A stretch of 64,000 nt of DNA from Aurelia coerulea. Taxonomy: Eukaryota; Cnidaria; Scyphozoa; Semaeostomeae; Ulmaridae. Made by a program: the position numbers and the translations under genes. Shown one piece after another: positions 1 through 10,721 of the stretch. The stretch spans positions 2,983,501-3,047,500 of the forward strand of contig CM076947.1 of assembly GCA_039566865.1 (NCBI GenBank), in the 5' to 3' direction. Position 1 is the stretch's first letter. Each line of letters opens with the position of its first letter. Under the pieces are notes generated by a model. The model saw nothing but the letters and a program-made list of their open reading frames with translations, was not told the DNA's origin and ran no database searches.

Positions 1-414
1 AAATTTACCTGACTGAAATCGGCTACTCCATTCTGAAATTATGAGGGATTTTCTCCAGAAAGCCTCTTCAAAAAGCCTTCAAAACGTGCCCAAAATCATG
101 AATTAATTTTCAGACAATCCTTTATAAAAATTGCGAGACTGCATCCCCTTCCCCCTCAATCAATGTTGATTGGTGTTAACTCAGTGTGGCTGCATCCAAA
201 TTCAATCCAAATTGGCAATACAATTATCCAAAAAACATTCCTAGCAAAACGTCTGATTTTGGTTTTGAATTTATATAAAGGTCGGTGTAAAATTCTATGA
301 CCTATTCCTTTGAACTTTGAATCAAGCAGATTACGAACAGCAGTATCCACTCCATTCACTTGTTTGGATGCAGGCAGAATTACGGAGCTTAGCTTCCCAA
401 AATAATTTTGCCAG

Positions 415-812
415 TCTGGACTACAGTATGGCCAGGGGACCAATTCATGCACAGCAATTGCAACACTAGAATGCAAATACGCCACTGAAGGAAGATTTCT
501 AAAAGAAGAGCATTTTCAAAACTTTGATGAGCTATCAAAAGCATACAGAAATATAATGCTGGAAGGCAATATCCTTTATGGTTCGATACAACCAATTGAT
601 GGCCAGCCAAATTTTTCTGTTGAGGAGGTTCTGCAATACTCCAACAAAGATCTTGTCTTGCACATGCCAAAAAGCTATGTTGGAATCTTTGATGCAAACG
701 CTTTAGAAGAGGAGCTTCTAGAAGAGAATTTTCCTGCAAGATTATCAGGTCCTGCTGCTTTTGTAGGATTGATTCCCTCTAAAAGTTTGAGGACGTTATC
801 ATGGTTTGCATG
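415..812 (+). CDS. Exon fragment, unrecognised protein with an NSCTAIA motif
   Basis: An open frame runs from an acceptor-like TTTTGCCAG to a consensus donor (GTAAAGTG at 813). It encodes about 132 residues. Near its start is Q-Y-G-Q-G-T-N-S-C-T-A-I-A, a Gln followed by a Cys at the head of a likely helix, which resembles the active-site entry of papain-fold cysteine proteases. The rest is acidic, with V-x-H-M-P-K-S-Y-V-G-I-F and an F-V-G-L-I-P-S-K end. I know similar uncharacterised sequences from cnidarian transposon-rich loci but cannot name the family. The protease reading is only a suggestion: no His or Asp partner was identified. No neighbouring exon of the same gene was found. Confidence 0.4.
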
Positions 813-2257
813 GTAAAGTGTGAATTTTTCTTTTTCGAGATTAAAGACAAATGACGGATATATAGCGCCTATTTTAAAAATAGAACAAAAGATGGCTTAG
901 TGCTTTCATTTGTCTAATTGATTTGCTAATCTCTTGATATAATCAAATACAATGGAATTCAATAGGTTATATTTAGATTGCCCAGGCCCCTGATTTAAGT
1001 CACCTTATATCTCCGTCATTTGTCTTTAAGGTTCTTGTAGTATTTTTTGACACTTTCAATGCCAAATTTACAGGCGGATTTGGTAGCTTCTTTACAAGTT
1101 CTGTAGCCAAATTTGAAAAGAAGTTCTTAAAAATGTTGGAATTAATTTTATCATCGAAACAGTGTTGTCCATCTTTCTTTAGGCAGACCTTTGCAGCTTT
1201 ATCTTGCTTGGATGGAAGTCCAAGTGTTTTTAGTCTCTTCCATAATTATTTTGGCTTGCCAATATTTTTATTTATTTTGACAACAACACAATTTTTCTTT
1301 TTTATCAGATACAAAACGTTATTTCGAGGTTTGTTTAAATTAAAATGCTCAGTGTGACTTTTAGTCCTTTTAAATTTGGAAAGCAGCTTGTCTATGGTAT
1401 TACTGTGGTCACATGATCAGTGTTAGAACAGTGACATGTATGAAATTTAATTGCCTTTTAAATTTGACACCTAAGGGAGAAATTCGTCGTTATCAAGCAT
1501 GGACTTCCAAACGGTTCACATTGTCACGTTTTGATTTACCAATGCTGTTGATTGAGTCCTCCTTCATTGCATGTAATCAGCCATTGATGCAGTATAGACC
1601 TTTGAAGCAAACATTATTTCAAACGTTTGAGATAGACCATAATTTTCTTTTCACAGTTTAAACCATACCTGGCAGCAAAAGGCAGTAAGTGCTGCAAGGA
1701 GGGATTTGCCTTTAGTAGCCTTAAAAATTGCGTTCAAGTCATGGGAGAAACCGATGGGTTTAAAAATGCTGTCCGAAGGCAGATTAAGATAGAAAGCCTG
1801 GGTTGCTTTCAGAAGAATTACCAGATCCAAGGAACTTGGGTCAAGTGCTGCCATGTCACAGAAAGCAAGTTATTGTACGGGCTTTGCATGGAACTGCACA
1901 AAGGTAAAACCTATTTTGCAAGAAGCCTTTCAGTATCATGATTTCAAGCTTTAATTCAGTTTAAATGTTCAACGGTAAAGAGTCCTTTTCTTTTACTCTT
2001 TTCCGGTCGCTAAATTTCTCGACCTCGCAATATTTATTTGAAATGGGATGAAGCCGCTAAGCAATAAAAGCGCTCAAAATAATTTTGATAACAACTACCC
2101 TGGGTTCCAGAGTCTTAATTTTTGTCTCGTCTCACTTTTTATTAAGGCACTAACACCCAAGGTATAGGTAGCCCCATGCTTTGCAAGTTATTCCCTGTCA
2201 AGTTTACCGGCAGTTTACCCAAGAGAAAGATGTTTAGACAAGCTCTACCTGCCATAA
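813..2257. other. Interval with no recognised gene
   Basis: Only short frames with no familiar motif. The sequence is AT-rich with T-runs. No TIR pair or tandem repeat was noticed. Confidence 0.5.
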
Positions 2258-2968
2258 GTTGCAAGTATGTGCTTTTTGACTGACAGTGTAAGGAAGAACA
2301 GCTATTGGATAGGGAGCATATTGTATCTAGACCAAGATGTATCCAGACCAAAGAGTGATGATGATGCATTAAATTATCAATGCTCCATGTTAGAGTGTGC
2401 TCTTCTTCTGCTCAAGTTTTATGATGCAATTTCTGAAGGGGATGGAGCGACAGTTGTACGCTGTTGGAAATTTTTCCTCCCGTACCTTAAAGGAAATGGA
2501 GCAAGCAGTCGAAAGTATTGTTTGGAAGCCCTTTATCTTGTATGTCAGATCCATGCGCTGCTGTCACCAAAAGATACACACAGCTTAGTCTGGAACAGGT
2601 TCCATAAAAGCAAGACAAGTAAAGGAGGAAATATCCCTTTCGACCTGATGCTGCAATATTACAATAATACAATGAAGAATGTTATCCATTTGTTAGGATC
2701 CAACTCACAGAATAAAAAAACAGTTGATCGCTTTGCCAAAGCTTTAACAGTAAACAAGGAACTCCTAGACAACTTTGGCAGCTGCTGTGATGTGAGAAAA
2801 AGGTCTGGCAAGCATACAGAACAAAATGCATCAAAAGACCTACATAAAATAGCTCAAGAGTTGGTTAAACAGAATGCACTCACATACCACAAAGGAAGGA
2901 AATACAAGGTATTCAACTCAGTCAATGCTAGTCTCCTTGATGATTTGGACTGGCATAACCTTTATTAG
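2258..2968 (+). pseudogene. DUF6589-domain exon of a transposon-type gene
   Basis: About 236 residues read open. They match the DUF6589 family as I know it: a D-A-L-N-Y-Q start, C-A-L-L-L-L-K-F-Y-D-A-I-S-E-G-D-G, W-K-F-F-L-P-Y, Y-C-L-E-A-L-Y-L, A-L-L-S-P-K, V-W-N-R-F, then a Lys-rich C-terminus. DUF6589 proteins are common in cnidarian, sponge and fungal genomes and behave like transposon-borne genes; their biochemical role is unknown. The frame meets TAG at 2966 and would continue 16 more codons to TAA at 3017, so the TAG looks like a premature stop. No start codon or upstream exon was found. The N-terminal part of a related gene lies at 36.3-39.1 kb. Confidence 0.75.
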
Positions 2969-3668
2969 TGGATTGAAGAACATAAGAAGAACATTTATGC
3001 AAACAGGAATTTGTGTTAAATCAACATCAAGATTTGCAAAACATTTTGTGAATGGTGAATTCTTACTTGTAGAAAATCCCCTGCAAGAGAAATAGTTGAA
3101 ACTTAGATTCTTGATAAAATAAATCTGACTATGTAAATATGTAATTGAAATCTCAGCTTCACAATTTGAAAAAAAAATGATGCTCAAACCCAGGAAATTC
3201 AAGAACCTCTTGCTACCATGAGAGATGGGGGAGTTTGAATGTTTACTTCTCTTCAGTGCTTTTATGGTAAGATAAATAATTAATTAGCCTAAAATCAACT
3301 ATTGTTTGTCTATCTACCACAGTTACTCTTGACTTTTATCAACATATAATGGGGATTGAAACCAGGGGCAGGGGGGGGGGGCGCCTGACCCATTATTAAT
3401 CAAACTTTTAAAAGCTGGCACAATTTCTAAGAAGTTTTGTTTGCCATAACTTACCACTGTCTGATACAATGAGCCTCATCTTCTGCTACTCCTGCACAAT
3501 TCTCTGCAAAGTTAGTACCATTAAATAATTTTCACCATCTTGACATTGATAACATGGATTCAGGTGATGAATAAACCAAATTGTAAACACCACCATCTTC
3601 AATATCCTGCAATATTTCTTTGTCTTGGTATTTATAAATTGCAGCAGCAGAAAATGCTGTAAACTTAT
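2969..3668. other. Interval with no recognised gene; short G tract
   Basis: The tail of the DUF6589 frame is followed by AT-rich sequence. A run of about a dozen G begins near 3369. Nothing else was recognised. Confidence 0.5.
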
Positions 3669-3992
3669 TCACTGATCCTGCATCAATTCAATGTTCACTT
3701 GATCCTGCATCAATGAAGTGAGTGGGCAAATGACAAGTAAACAGCTGGAACCGTACACTCTTCCTATCATATGATCAAAGATTGTTGGAATGGCCTGCAA
3801 TACCAAAGATTCTCGGTGGCCTTTTAGTGCACTGTAATAGATGTGCTTCCTCTCTTTGAAATAGTTCCTCAAAGCCAACATTTGGTCAGGTTTAACTTCT
3901 TTTATGGAGGCCATTGCACACACAAATTTAAGTGCTTCATCAAAACTATCTTCGTTCCACGAGTACGTTGTGGCTTGTGTAGAGGCGGCCAT
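3669..3992 (-). pseudogene. RecQ-like helicase, N-terminal fragment
   Basis: A 107-codon frame starts at ATG 3992 (MAAS...) and resembles the start of cnidarian RecQ-like ATP-dependent helicases. It has the F-x-E-A-L...K-P-D-Q-M-L-A-L Q-motif region, a degraded motif I, and motif Ia read as V-I-C-P-L-T-S-L-M-Q-D-Q-V. In motif I the expected P-T-G-x-G-K-S is replaced by A-L-K-G-H-R-E-S, so the Walker A lysine is lost. The frame ends shortly after motif Ia within a small duplication that repeats L-M-Q-D-Q. DEAH-box and later motifs are absent. A non-functional remnant is most likely; RecQ-like genes are often multiplied in these genomes. Confidence 0.65.
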
Positions 3993-4404
3993 TTTGAATT
4001 CGTATGTTCAAACAATAGAGTTCTCTTAACCAATCAAATTTGGTTCAAGCTCCGCCTGGAACCCATGAACAAGAAAGTCCGTTCGGTTGCGCAGACTCTA
4101 CTTTCCCTTCCTTTCGTTTTTTGCCTGGGCCCGACTCTGCACGCAGGCTAGAAATATGGGTCCTCCTTTCAAATAATAAAATTTCTTGGACCCCTTCCAC
4201 TTGGAAAAGCTTAATTGCACCAACTCCAACAAAGGCAAAAACGAATACTTTGCTCTTAAAGTACCGCATGTGACCACCTGAATTTGATTGATTGTCTTTC
4301 ACTGAATGGTTGTGTGTGGTTGATGAAAGCAAGACTCCCCCTGTCCCTTACAAGGATGGGAAAAAAGTTCTCCTTGGTCTCAAAATGTGTTCCATCTATA
4401 ATCC

Positions 4405-5147
4405 ATGTTACTTTTTTCAATACTTTATGTAGCACACAGGGATCTTTCACACATATTACCATTAGAGAACCAAAACTTGCCAGCTCAGATTAAATATTTC
4501 TTCAGAGCTAGGCAACTCTTGCCAGATACCTTCGTAAACACTGCCTCCTTCCAAAAGTTTCTAGACCAAGAAGGACAAAAACATCATTACATTCAGACAG
4601 TCATGGCTTACATTGCTGCTCTGAATTAATTGTGCCTTCTTCATTGCGACATGCCTTACCTGTCACCACCCTAGATGTTGATCATCTACAAGCAACAGTC
4701 CATGATGCATTGGAAGGTCAACAGCTACCGGCATGTTCTTATTTTAAATCTATGCTGGAGAGCAGAGAGGCATCCCTTCTCAACAATTCTTCTCGCGAAG
4801 CTGAATGGAAGAAATTATTTTTGTTGACTGGGAAACCAAGCAGGCATGTCTATTTCATTATTTTCTCACATCATTGCCACCGTCACCAATCTCGTAAGGA
4901 GACCTATGATCATCATGCGTGGCGATTTTGCACAGTAACAGCCGATATCTACTGTTAACAATAAAACACAACAAGTAGAAAACATCCGCACATCGCCACA
5001 CATAATGAAACCTGTCAACACCACAACCTTGACACAACAATTCTGTGCCCAAGACTTTACCCAAGGTGCTATGTGAAGATTTGATAGTTTCTGAAGATAT
5101 ATATTAAAAACTATCACAATTTCCAGAGCCACAAATTTTAACCATGA
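4405..5147 (+). pseudogene. PIF1-like helicase remnant, copy 1
   Basis: Two adjoining frames carry a PIF1/Helitron-type helicase. First comes an N-terminal part (Q-A-T-V-H-D-A-L-E-G-Q, then W-K-K-L-F-L-L-T-G-K-P, entering Walker A). It jumps directly to sequence matching copy 2 beyond its Walker B (FSHIIAT, V-R-R-P, D-F-A-Q, then the N-N-K-T-Q-Q-V-E-N region). The segment between Walker A and B is therefore deleted. Further stops and frame changes follow. Nucleotide identity to 7000-7370 is obvious by eye. The copy ends abruptly at 5147, where a 200-bp-repeat unit begins. Confidence 0.75.
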
Positions 5148-5390
5148 CAAAATTAAGTATTGCAACCAAGATACTTTTACGCGTTTTAAAAATGTGTTAT
5201 GAGCTAAAAATAACTGCTCTTCAAATCATGTTCCTTATAAAATGGGGCATCTTTTGTCGCATAATGAGAGGAAAGTTTGACGTTGGTAAGTATAATAAAA
5301 TAAGAAAGACAATCAGCAACTATGTCAAGTTTGCTGTTACTATGCAACAAAAGATGAGGAATTTCATGAGGAAATTGATGATGAATAGAC
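5148..5390 (-). repeat. Single diverged unit of the 200-bp repeat
   Basis: This is a reverse-complement match to the units at 9343-10172, including the blocks for ATTGCAACCAAGATACTTTT and GTTCCTTAT-AAATGG. It abuts the broken end of helicase copy 1. Confidence 0.75.
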
Positions 5391-5543
5391 ATATTTGAAA
5401 TTGGTGTGTATTTTAACAGTGAGGAGCTGCATTCAGTGAAAGAGCAATAAATAAGACATTGAATAATGAATAGAAAGATGCATGAAATAAAATAACAAAA
5501 CGAATTAACTACTGAAGATGTCTTTAATTGTCATACAATGAGT

Positions 5544-5693
5544 TTATTTTTTGGACTTCTTTTTCTTTGTTTTCTTCACTCCATTGTCAGCATCTGATTT
5601 TTTTGTCTCTGTTGTTGTTGTTGTTGTAGTTTCAGTTGGTGTTTGTTTATTTGTTTTCTTTTTTTCCTTTGGGGACGCAAATAGACCTAAAGT
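5544..5693 (-). other. Possible Lys/Thr-rich C-terminal tail
   Basis: A minus-strand frame of about 45 residues reads S-P-K-E-K-K-K, a run of threonines from an (ACA)n tract, then a Lys-rich end and TAA at 5544. It could be the tail of a protein or chance translation of low-complexity sequence. No family is suggested. Confidence 0.2.
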
Positions 5694-6660
5694 TTAGACC
5701 CAGGAGATAGAGCCTCGAACAGCCGGTGAAAGAGTGTAGACCTTAAAGTGCTTATGCAACCAAATTATCAAAAATGAGGTAACACCAATTTTAGAAAATT
5801 TGATCTTTCCTGATCATGTGTTGCGTCAGAGTAAAAGTAACAAAGTTTAAATATGAGAAAAAGTGAGTTTCCAGTATTTTCTAGAAAATGAATTCGAAGT
5901 ACAAACTATTTCCGTTGCTTTTCGCAGTTTGATTAAAAAATGTTTTGGGCCTGGTGTACGTTTAACCTCCCTTCATTCACCTAGTATACAGACATGTATA
6001 GTTGGTCCTTTGGCAGTAGGAATAGATCATTCTATCCATAGAAAACTGGACTTAGCTTTTCACATACAAGTTATAAGTTCATCATTTTAAATGCCATGTC
6101 AGTCATTGAAAGCATGCCACTAAGAAACTGACTTAATTGTTCCTTGCATCAAGCCGCAGTCGCTTGTCCTATTTCCCGGAACCAACTTAGGCCTATGCCA
6201 TCGAACAAAGCGCACCCACTGTATGTATCTCTGTGGCTCTTTTCTCGATCAGGAAATTGATGAATTGATCAATCTGGAACATGTTGGCTGTTTCCACAGC
6301 TCTCCCCGTTTACTGCACCCGCAACACAGCGTTTCCCACCGTCATATTTCTTTGGCATGCCACTCGCCATGTTGAATATGGAATGTTCGCTGTGTGTTTC
6401 GTGACTCGTAAAGACTGGTGCCTACTACTTATGACGTCACAAGAGAAAATTGTTAGTCGCACGCAAATGACTGAATGATGCAACTTTGAACGCTTATAAA
6501 AATATTTTGGAGTAAGATATTTGAATTTGGTTTTTTGAATATTGATGTGGACGATATGGTCTTCAATTTTAACAGCAAAACAAAATATTGATTATTTGGT
6601 TGCATAAGCACTTTAAGTTTAGACATGGGAGATAGACCCTCAAAGAGCCGGTGAGAAAGG
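5688..6660 (+). repeat. Approx. 50-bp direct repeat split by the TTAA MITE
   Basis: The block TTTAGAC..GGAGATAGA..CTC..AGCCGGTGA occurs at about 5693-5735 and again at about 6618-6660, on either side of the MITE. Removing the MITE makes the copies adjacent, so a tandem duplication predates the insertion. Confidence 0.7.
5747..6612. mobile_element. TTAA-flanked MITE (piggyBac/Kolobok type)
   Basis: The left end reads AGTGCTTATGCAACCAAAT, and the right end is its inverse. The TIR is about 27 bp with one mismatch. Both ends are bounded by TTAA (5743-5746 and 6613-6616), the target duplication of piggyBac and Kolobok elements. The 866-bp interior has no transposase frame, so it is non-autonomous. 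It sits between two copies of an older tandem duplication of about 50 bp. Confidence 0.85.
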
Positions 6661-7690
6661 TGAAATTGCGGGAAGAAGTAGTACAGCACCTCAACCAAAT
6701 ATTGACAGGGAGAGAATGTATAAGAGGCAAGTATGTAGACGTAAATATGCAGGCACGGGAAAGTCCCACACCATTCTCCATTGCATAAGACATGCGCTAT
6801 ACCTTGTAAGGTAGCTGTTGCTGTTCCAACAGGTACCTTAGCATGTACTTATGCTTCTTTTCTCAACAATGATGTCACCTACGACACTTTGCATAGTTTC
6901 TTTCAATATGCAGAACAGACTGAGAACAGGCATTACAGTTTTGGCATTGCTGCATTTGATGTAATATTTATTGAAGAAGTTTCACAAATTTTTATTTCAT
7001 TATTTTCTCACATCATTGCCACCATTAGCAAACTCGTAAGGAGACCTATCATCATTATGTGTGGCAAGTTTGCACAGCAGCAGCCCATAGCTACTGTTAA
7101 CAATAAAACACAACAAGTTGAAAACATCTGCACATCGCCCCACATAATGAAACATGTCAACACAATGACTTTGTCACAACAATTCTGTGTCCAAGACGCT
7201 ACCCTTATTACCTTCCTAGATTACATAAGGACCAACAAGCCAACAGAACGCCAACTATTGGAAATTACATCTGGCAGGGTGCTATGTGAAGATTTGATAG
7301 TTTCTGAAGATATATATGAAAAACTATCACAATTTCCAGAGCCACAAATTTTAACCATGACAAAGGCAGCTGCCCATTTAATCAATTGTGTCATCATCAA
7401 GGAGACATTTAACGAGACACCTTTAGCTTCAATGATCCTTGATGATGGCACTGAATATCCAATTTACAAACACAGCGTCTAATGTTGACAAGAAACTGCA
7501 ATAAAGACCTTGGCTTTGTAAAAGGGCAGCTTGTTTCCGTAATCACCACGGATGGTAATACAGTGGTAGTGAGAACATCGCAGGATAAAGTATTTTGTGT
7601 GTGCCAATTTACTGACACCCACTAACTACACCAACAAGTTTCCCTGCCTCCCAGTCTATGCCACCACTCAAAGCCAAATGCCTGAACATC
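6630..7690 (+). pseudogene. PIF1-like helicase remnant, copy 2
   Basis: Walker A reads A-G-T-G-K-S-H-T-I-L at 6749. A one-base frame change near 6785-6805 moves to a 230-codon frame with V-A-V-A-V-P-T-G-T-L-A, Y-D-T-L-H-S-F-F, a Walker B read as F-D-V-I-F-I-E-E-V-S-Q (canonical D-E-x-S), and M-C-G-K-F-A-Q-Q-Q-P-I (usual G-D-x-x-Q). A degraded C-terminal section follows, with G-F-V-K-G-Q-L-V-S-V, then P-V-Y-A-T-T where P-A-Y-A-x-T-x-x-K-x-Q-G is expected. PIF1-family helicases unwind DNA; in such genomes many belong to Helitrons, but no Rep/HUH domain is visible here. The copy is disabled. Confidence 0.8.
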
Positions 7691-8619
7691 TTCCACACCA
7701 TTGGCCAAGAAAAAGAAAATGAAAGAAGAAGGATATCAGGGCACCAAAAAGAAAGAAAACACATTGGTGTTATATTAATTACAGCAACAAAGAAAGCCAT
7801 ATGTTTACTGTGAATGAACCTTTTGAGATGTATAAAGTCTATGAAGGTTATCTCAGATGTGATATAGATGTCCCAGTTGAGATTAAAGAAACCATCAGAA
7901 GACCATTGCGTGGAGAAAACAGGTAATCCTGGTCTCCGGGAAAAATTGGAAATACCTGTTAGGAAGGCAATTGCTTTCCTTTACAATTTCTGGATCCCAA
8001 AAGTAGAAACAGTATTGAGAAGCTTTTGCAAAAATTAGTAAGGCTAGATTTGGAGAATTGTTGTGATGTCGGATTTGTAGAAGATCCAAGACAACATCTT
8101 CAAGTTTCTTCAAGGTTCACTGCTTTTCTGCAAGCTTCTTCAAGGTTCAGGGCAATGATGTACTTGCATTTCAATTGATCATTTAAACATACACAGCAGA
8201 AAGTGTTTCCTAAACAAAAGACAGCCTATGAAATCTGATTGGACCAAGTAGCAGAAGGTTCAAAAAGGCAAGTGGTCTTCTTCTATCAATAAAAAGAACA
8301 ATAATGTTCATGAATGGTGATAAAAGTTCTTCATAAAAGTTTAGTTTGCCCAATACTCCAATTGATGGGTTCAGTCTGGAATCCTTATCAATTGAAGCAT
8401 ATCACATCGCTGGGGGAGTGTACAGAGAAGAGGAAAACAATATTTGCATGTGTATGTATTTGTGTATGTACCCATACGTCCATAAATTATTAAATTATGT
8501 ATGATATTATTGTTTTCTGAATAGCTTATGGAATAGGTAACAGTAAATATACGAGTTCAACCCAGTCTGTGTGTATTTTACCACCTGCAACACTTGCTGA
8601 AGGTAATAGTTTATAAACT
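7691..8619. other. Interval after helicase copy 2
   Basis: Degraded sequence, possibly the helicase 3' region. Near 8098-8145 the phrase AAGTTTCTTCAAGGTTCA is locally duplicated in variant form. No gene was recognised. Confidence 0.45.
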
Positions 8620-8623
8620 TTAA

Positions 8624-9175
8624 AGGCGTCGAGTCATGGTAAATAGATTGCGTATACCCAATTTGCAAAAATTGCTGAGTCATGATAATAGCTTATGCAA
8701 ATCTGATTTGCTGTAATTAAAACTGCACACACCATATTCTCACCTGAATATATTCTTAACGCTGTATTATTGGGGTTTCCCTTTCAAGTCAACAAGGTGT
8801 AATTTTGCATAGCAAAGAAAACAAGGATCTGACGACCGTCTCTTGTCTCTTGTCTGTCTTACAACACAACTGAGATTTAAAACAAAGCGCTTGCATGAAA
8901 ATGTTCAGGATTATCTCAATATAAGGACAGCAATGTACTTAGGGTCAAGTGATGTAATTGAATAACAAGTTTTTGTGGGGATTAGCAAAAAGAGTTAGGT
9001 TTAACAAATGCGAAACATAGGCGACGTGCCATGAGATGCCAGGCGGGACAGTCAGTGTGGTCCGATATAGCCTCGTATTTGTGAAGTTCATCTCTGATCA
9101 CATGAAAACAGACCGATCACATGAAAGCAGACGGACCTCCAGCGGAGAATCGCTATTTACCATGACTCAATGCCT
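8624..9175. mobile_element. TTAA-flanked MITE, second family
   Basis: The ends AGGCGTCGAGTCATGGTAAA and AGGCATTGAGTCATGGTAAA (inverse of the right end) form a TIR of about 23 bp with two or three mismatches. Both are bounded by TTAA (8620-8623, 9176-9179). At 552 bp with no coding capacity it is non-autonomous. The AGG start and TTAA target favour Kolobok-like over piggyBac. Confidence 0.85.
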
Positions 9176-9342
9176 TTAATAAAGCATCCAGATACCCTGT
9201 GCCAACTCAACTCTATCATTTGAGGGGCAAATATGGCAATTAAGACAAGAAGACTAAGTTCCACAAAATGCTTCCAGAGGAGATACATCAAAATTAAGAT
9301 GAAGCTATCCAACCTTAACAAACCACCAGAAGAGTTTACGGA

Positions 9343-10172
9343 GATGCTCCATTTGATAAGGAACAAAACTGTCAAGAGCATCTACTTTTAGCTCATTCCA
9401 CATTTTCACAATGTGTAAAAGTATCTTTGTTGCAATTCTTAATTTCAACATAAAAAGCAATGTCGCTTCAGATAGTTGATATTTTACTTTCTTATTTATC
9501 ATACTTACCAATGTGAAAGTTTGCTGTCACTATACCACAAAAGATGCTCCATTTGATAAGGAACATGACTGTCAAGAGCATCTACTTTTAGCTCATTCCA
9601 CATTTTCACAATGCGTAAAAGTATCTTGGTTGCAATTCTTAATTTCAACATAAAAAGCAATGTCGCTTCAGATAGTTGATATTTTACTTTCTTATTTATC
9701 ATACTTACCAATGTTAAAGTTTGCTGTCACTATACCACAAAAGATGCTCCATTTGATAAGGAACATGACTGTCAAGAGCATCTACTTTTAGCTCATTCCA
9801 CATTTTCACAATGCGTAAAAGTATCTTGGTTGCAATTCTTAATTTCAACATAAAAAGCAATGTCGCTTCAGATAGTTGATATTTTACTTTCTTATTTATC
9901 ATACTTACCAATGTTAAAGTTTGCTGTCACTATACGACAAAAGATGCTCCATTTGATATGGAACATGACTGTCAAGAGCATCTACTTTTAGCTCATTCCA
10001 CATTTTCACAATGCGTAAAAGTATCTTTGTTGCAATTCTTAATTTCAACATAAAAAGCAATGTCGCTTCAGATAGTTGATATTTTACTTTCTTGTTTATC
10101 ATACTTACCAATGTTAAAGTTTGCTGTCACTATACCACAAAAGATGCTCCATTTGATAAGGAACATGACTGT
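9343..10172 (-). repeat. Tandem array of an exactly 200-bp unit
   Basis: The phrase GATGCTCCATTTGATAAGG begins at 9343, 9543, 9743, 9943 (one change) and 10143, so the period is exactly 200 bp. About 4.2 units are present and are nearly identical. Each unit carries a similar 65-68-codon minus-strand frame (K-L-R-I-A-T-K-I-L-L-R-I-V-K-M-W), which I regard as a product of the repeat rather than a gene. A diverged single unit lies at 5148-5390 in inverted orientation. Confidence 0.95.
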
Positions 10173-10710
10173 GAAGAGCACACTTGTGGGATATTTTCCC
10201 GCAAAATTACGACATTTTGTGGCAATCTTCACTCATTATTACCAGGGTATGGGTAGGTGGGGAAACAACAGCACAAAGAGTGCTTCTATCGAGAGACAAA
10301 TACCTGTCGGTCCAAGTGTTGCGATGCCTATTTTACCCTAAGCCTAAACGTATAGTTGGTTTTGGTTTAGGCATGTTGCTTGCATTATGGGAAGCTCAGA
10401 ATGTGATGTTCATACCAGATTGCACTAGCAGACCTTTTTGATTCACCCAGGAAGAATAAACATCTTTCTGCTAAATGTGCTGAAAATAAGTAATAAAGAT
10501 TCTGGTCTGCACTGACCCTCTATAGGTAAAATTTACAAAAATTGCTGAAGGTAGTGGTGCAAAAAAACAGTAGCAATTGTAAGGAAAAGTAGATATGGTT
10601 CTTGAAAAGCAGTTGCATTGACTCCTGCATTTGAGAATGATGTCTCGTTCAATTCCTACCCTCACCATCCCCCCCCCCCCCGGAGCCCCAGTCTAATCAT
10701 ATACCCAATC
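10173..10710. other. Interval with no recognised gene; C tract
   Basis: Short frames only. A run of about 13 C lies at about 10669-10681. Confidence 0.5.
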
Positions 10711-10721
10711 TTTTTCCATAC

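Noticed and set aside
9305..10111. Four consecutive minus-strand genes of 65-68 codons
   Set aside because: They are the same frame repeated with the 200-bp tandem unit; no independent coding evidence.
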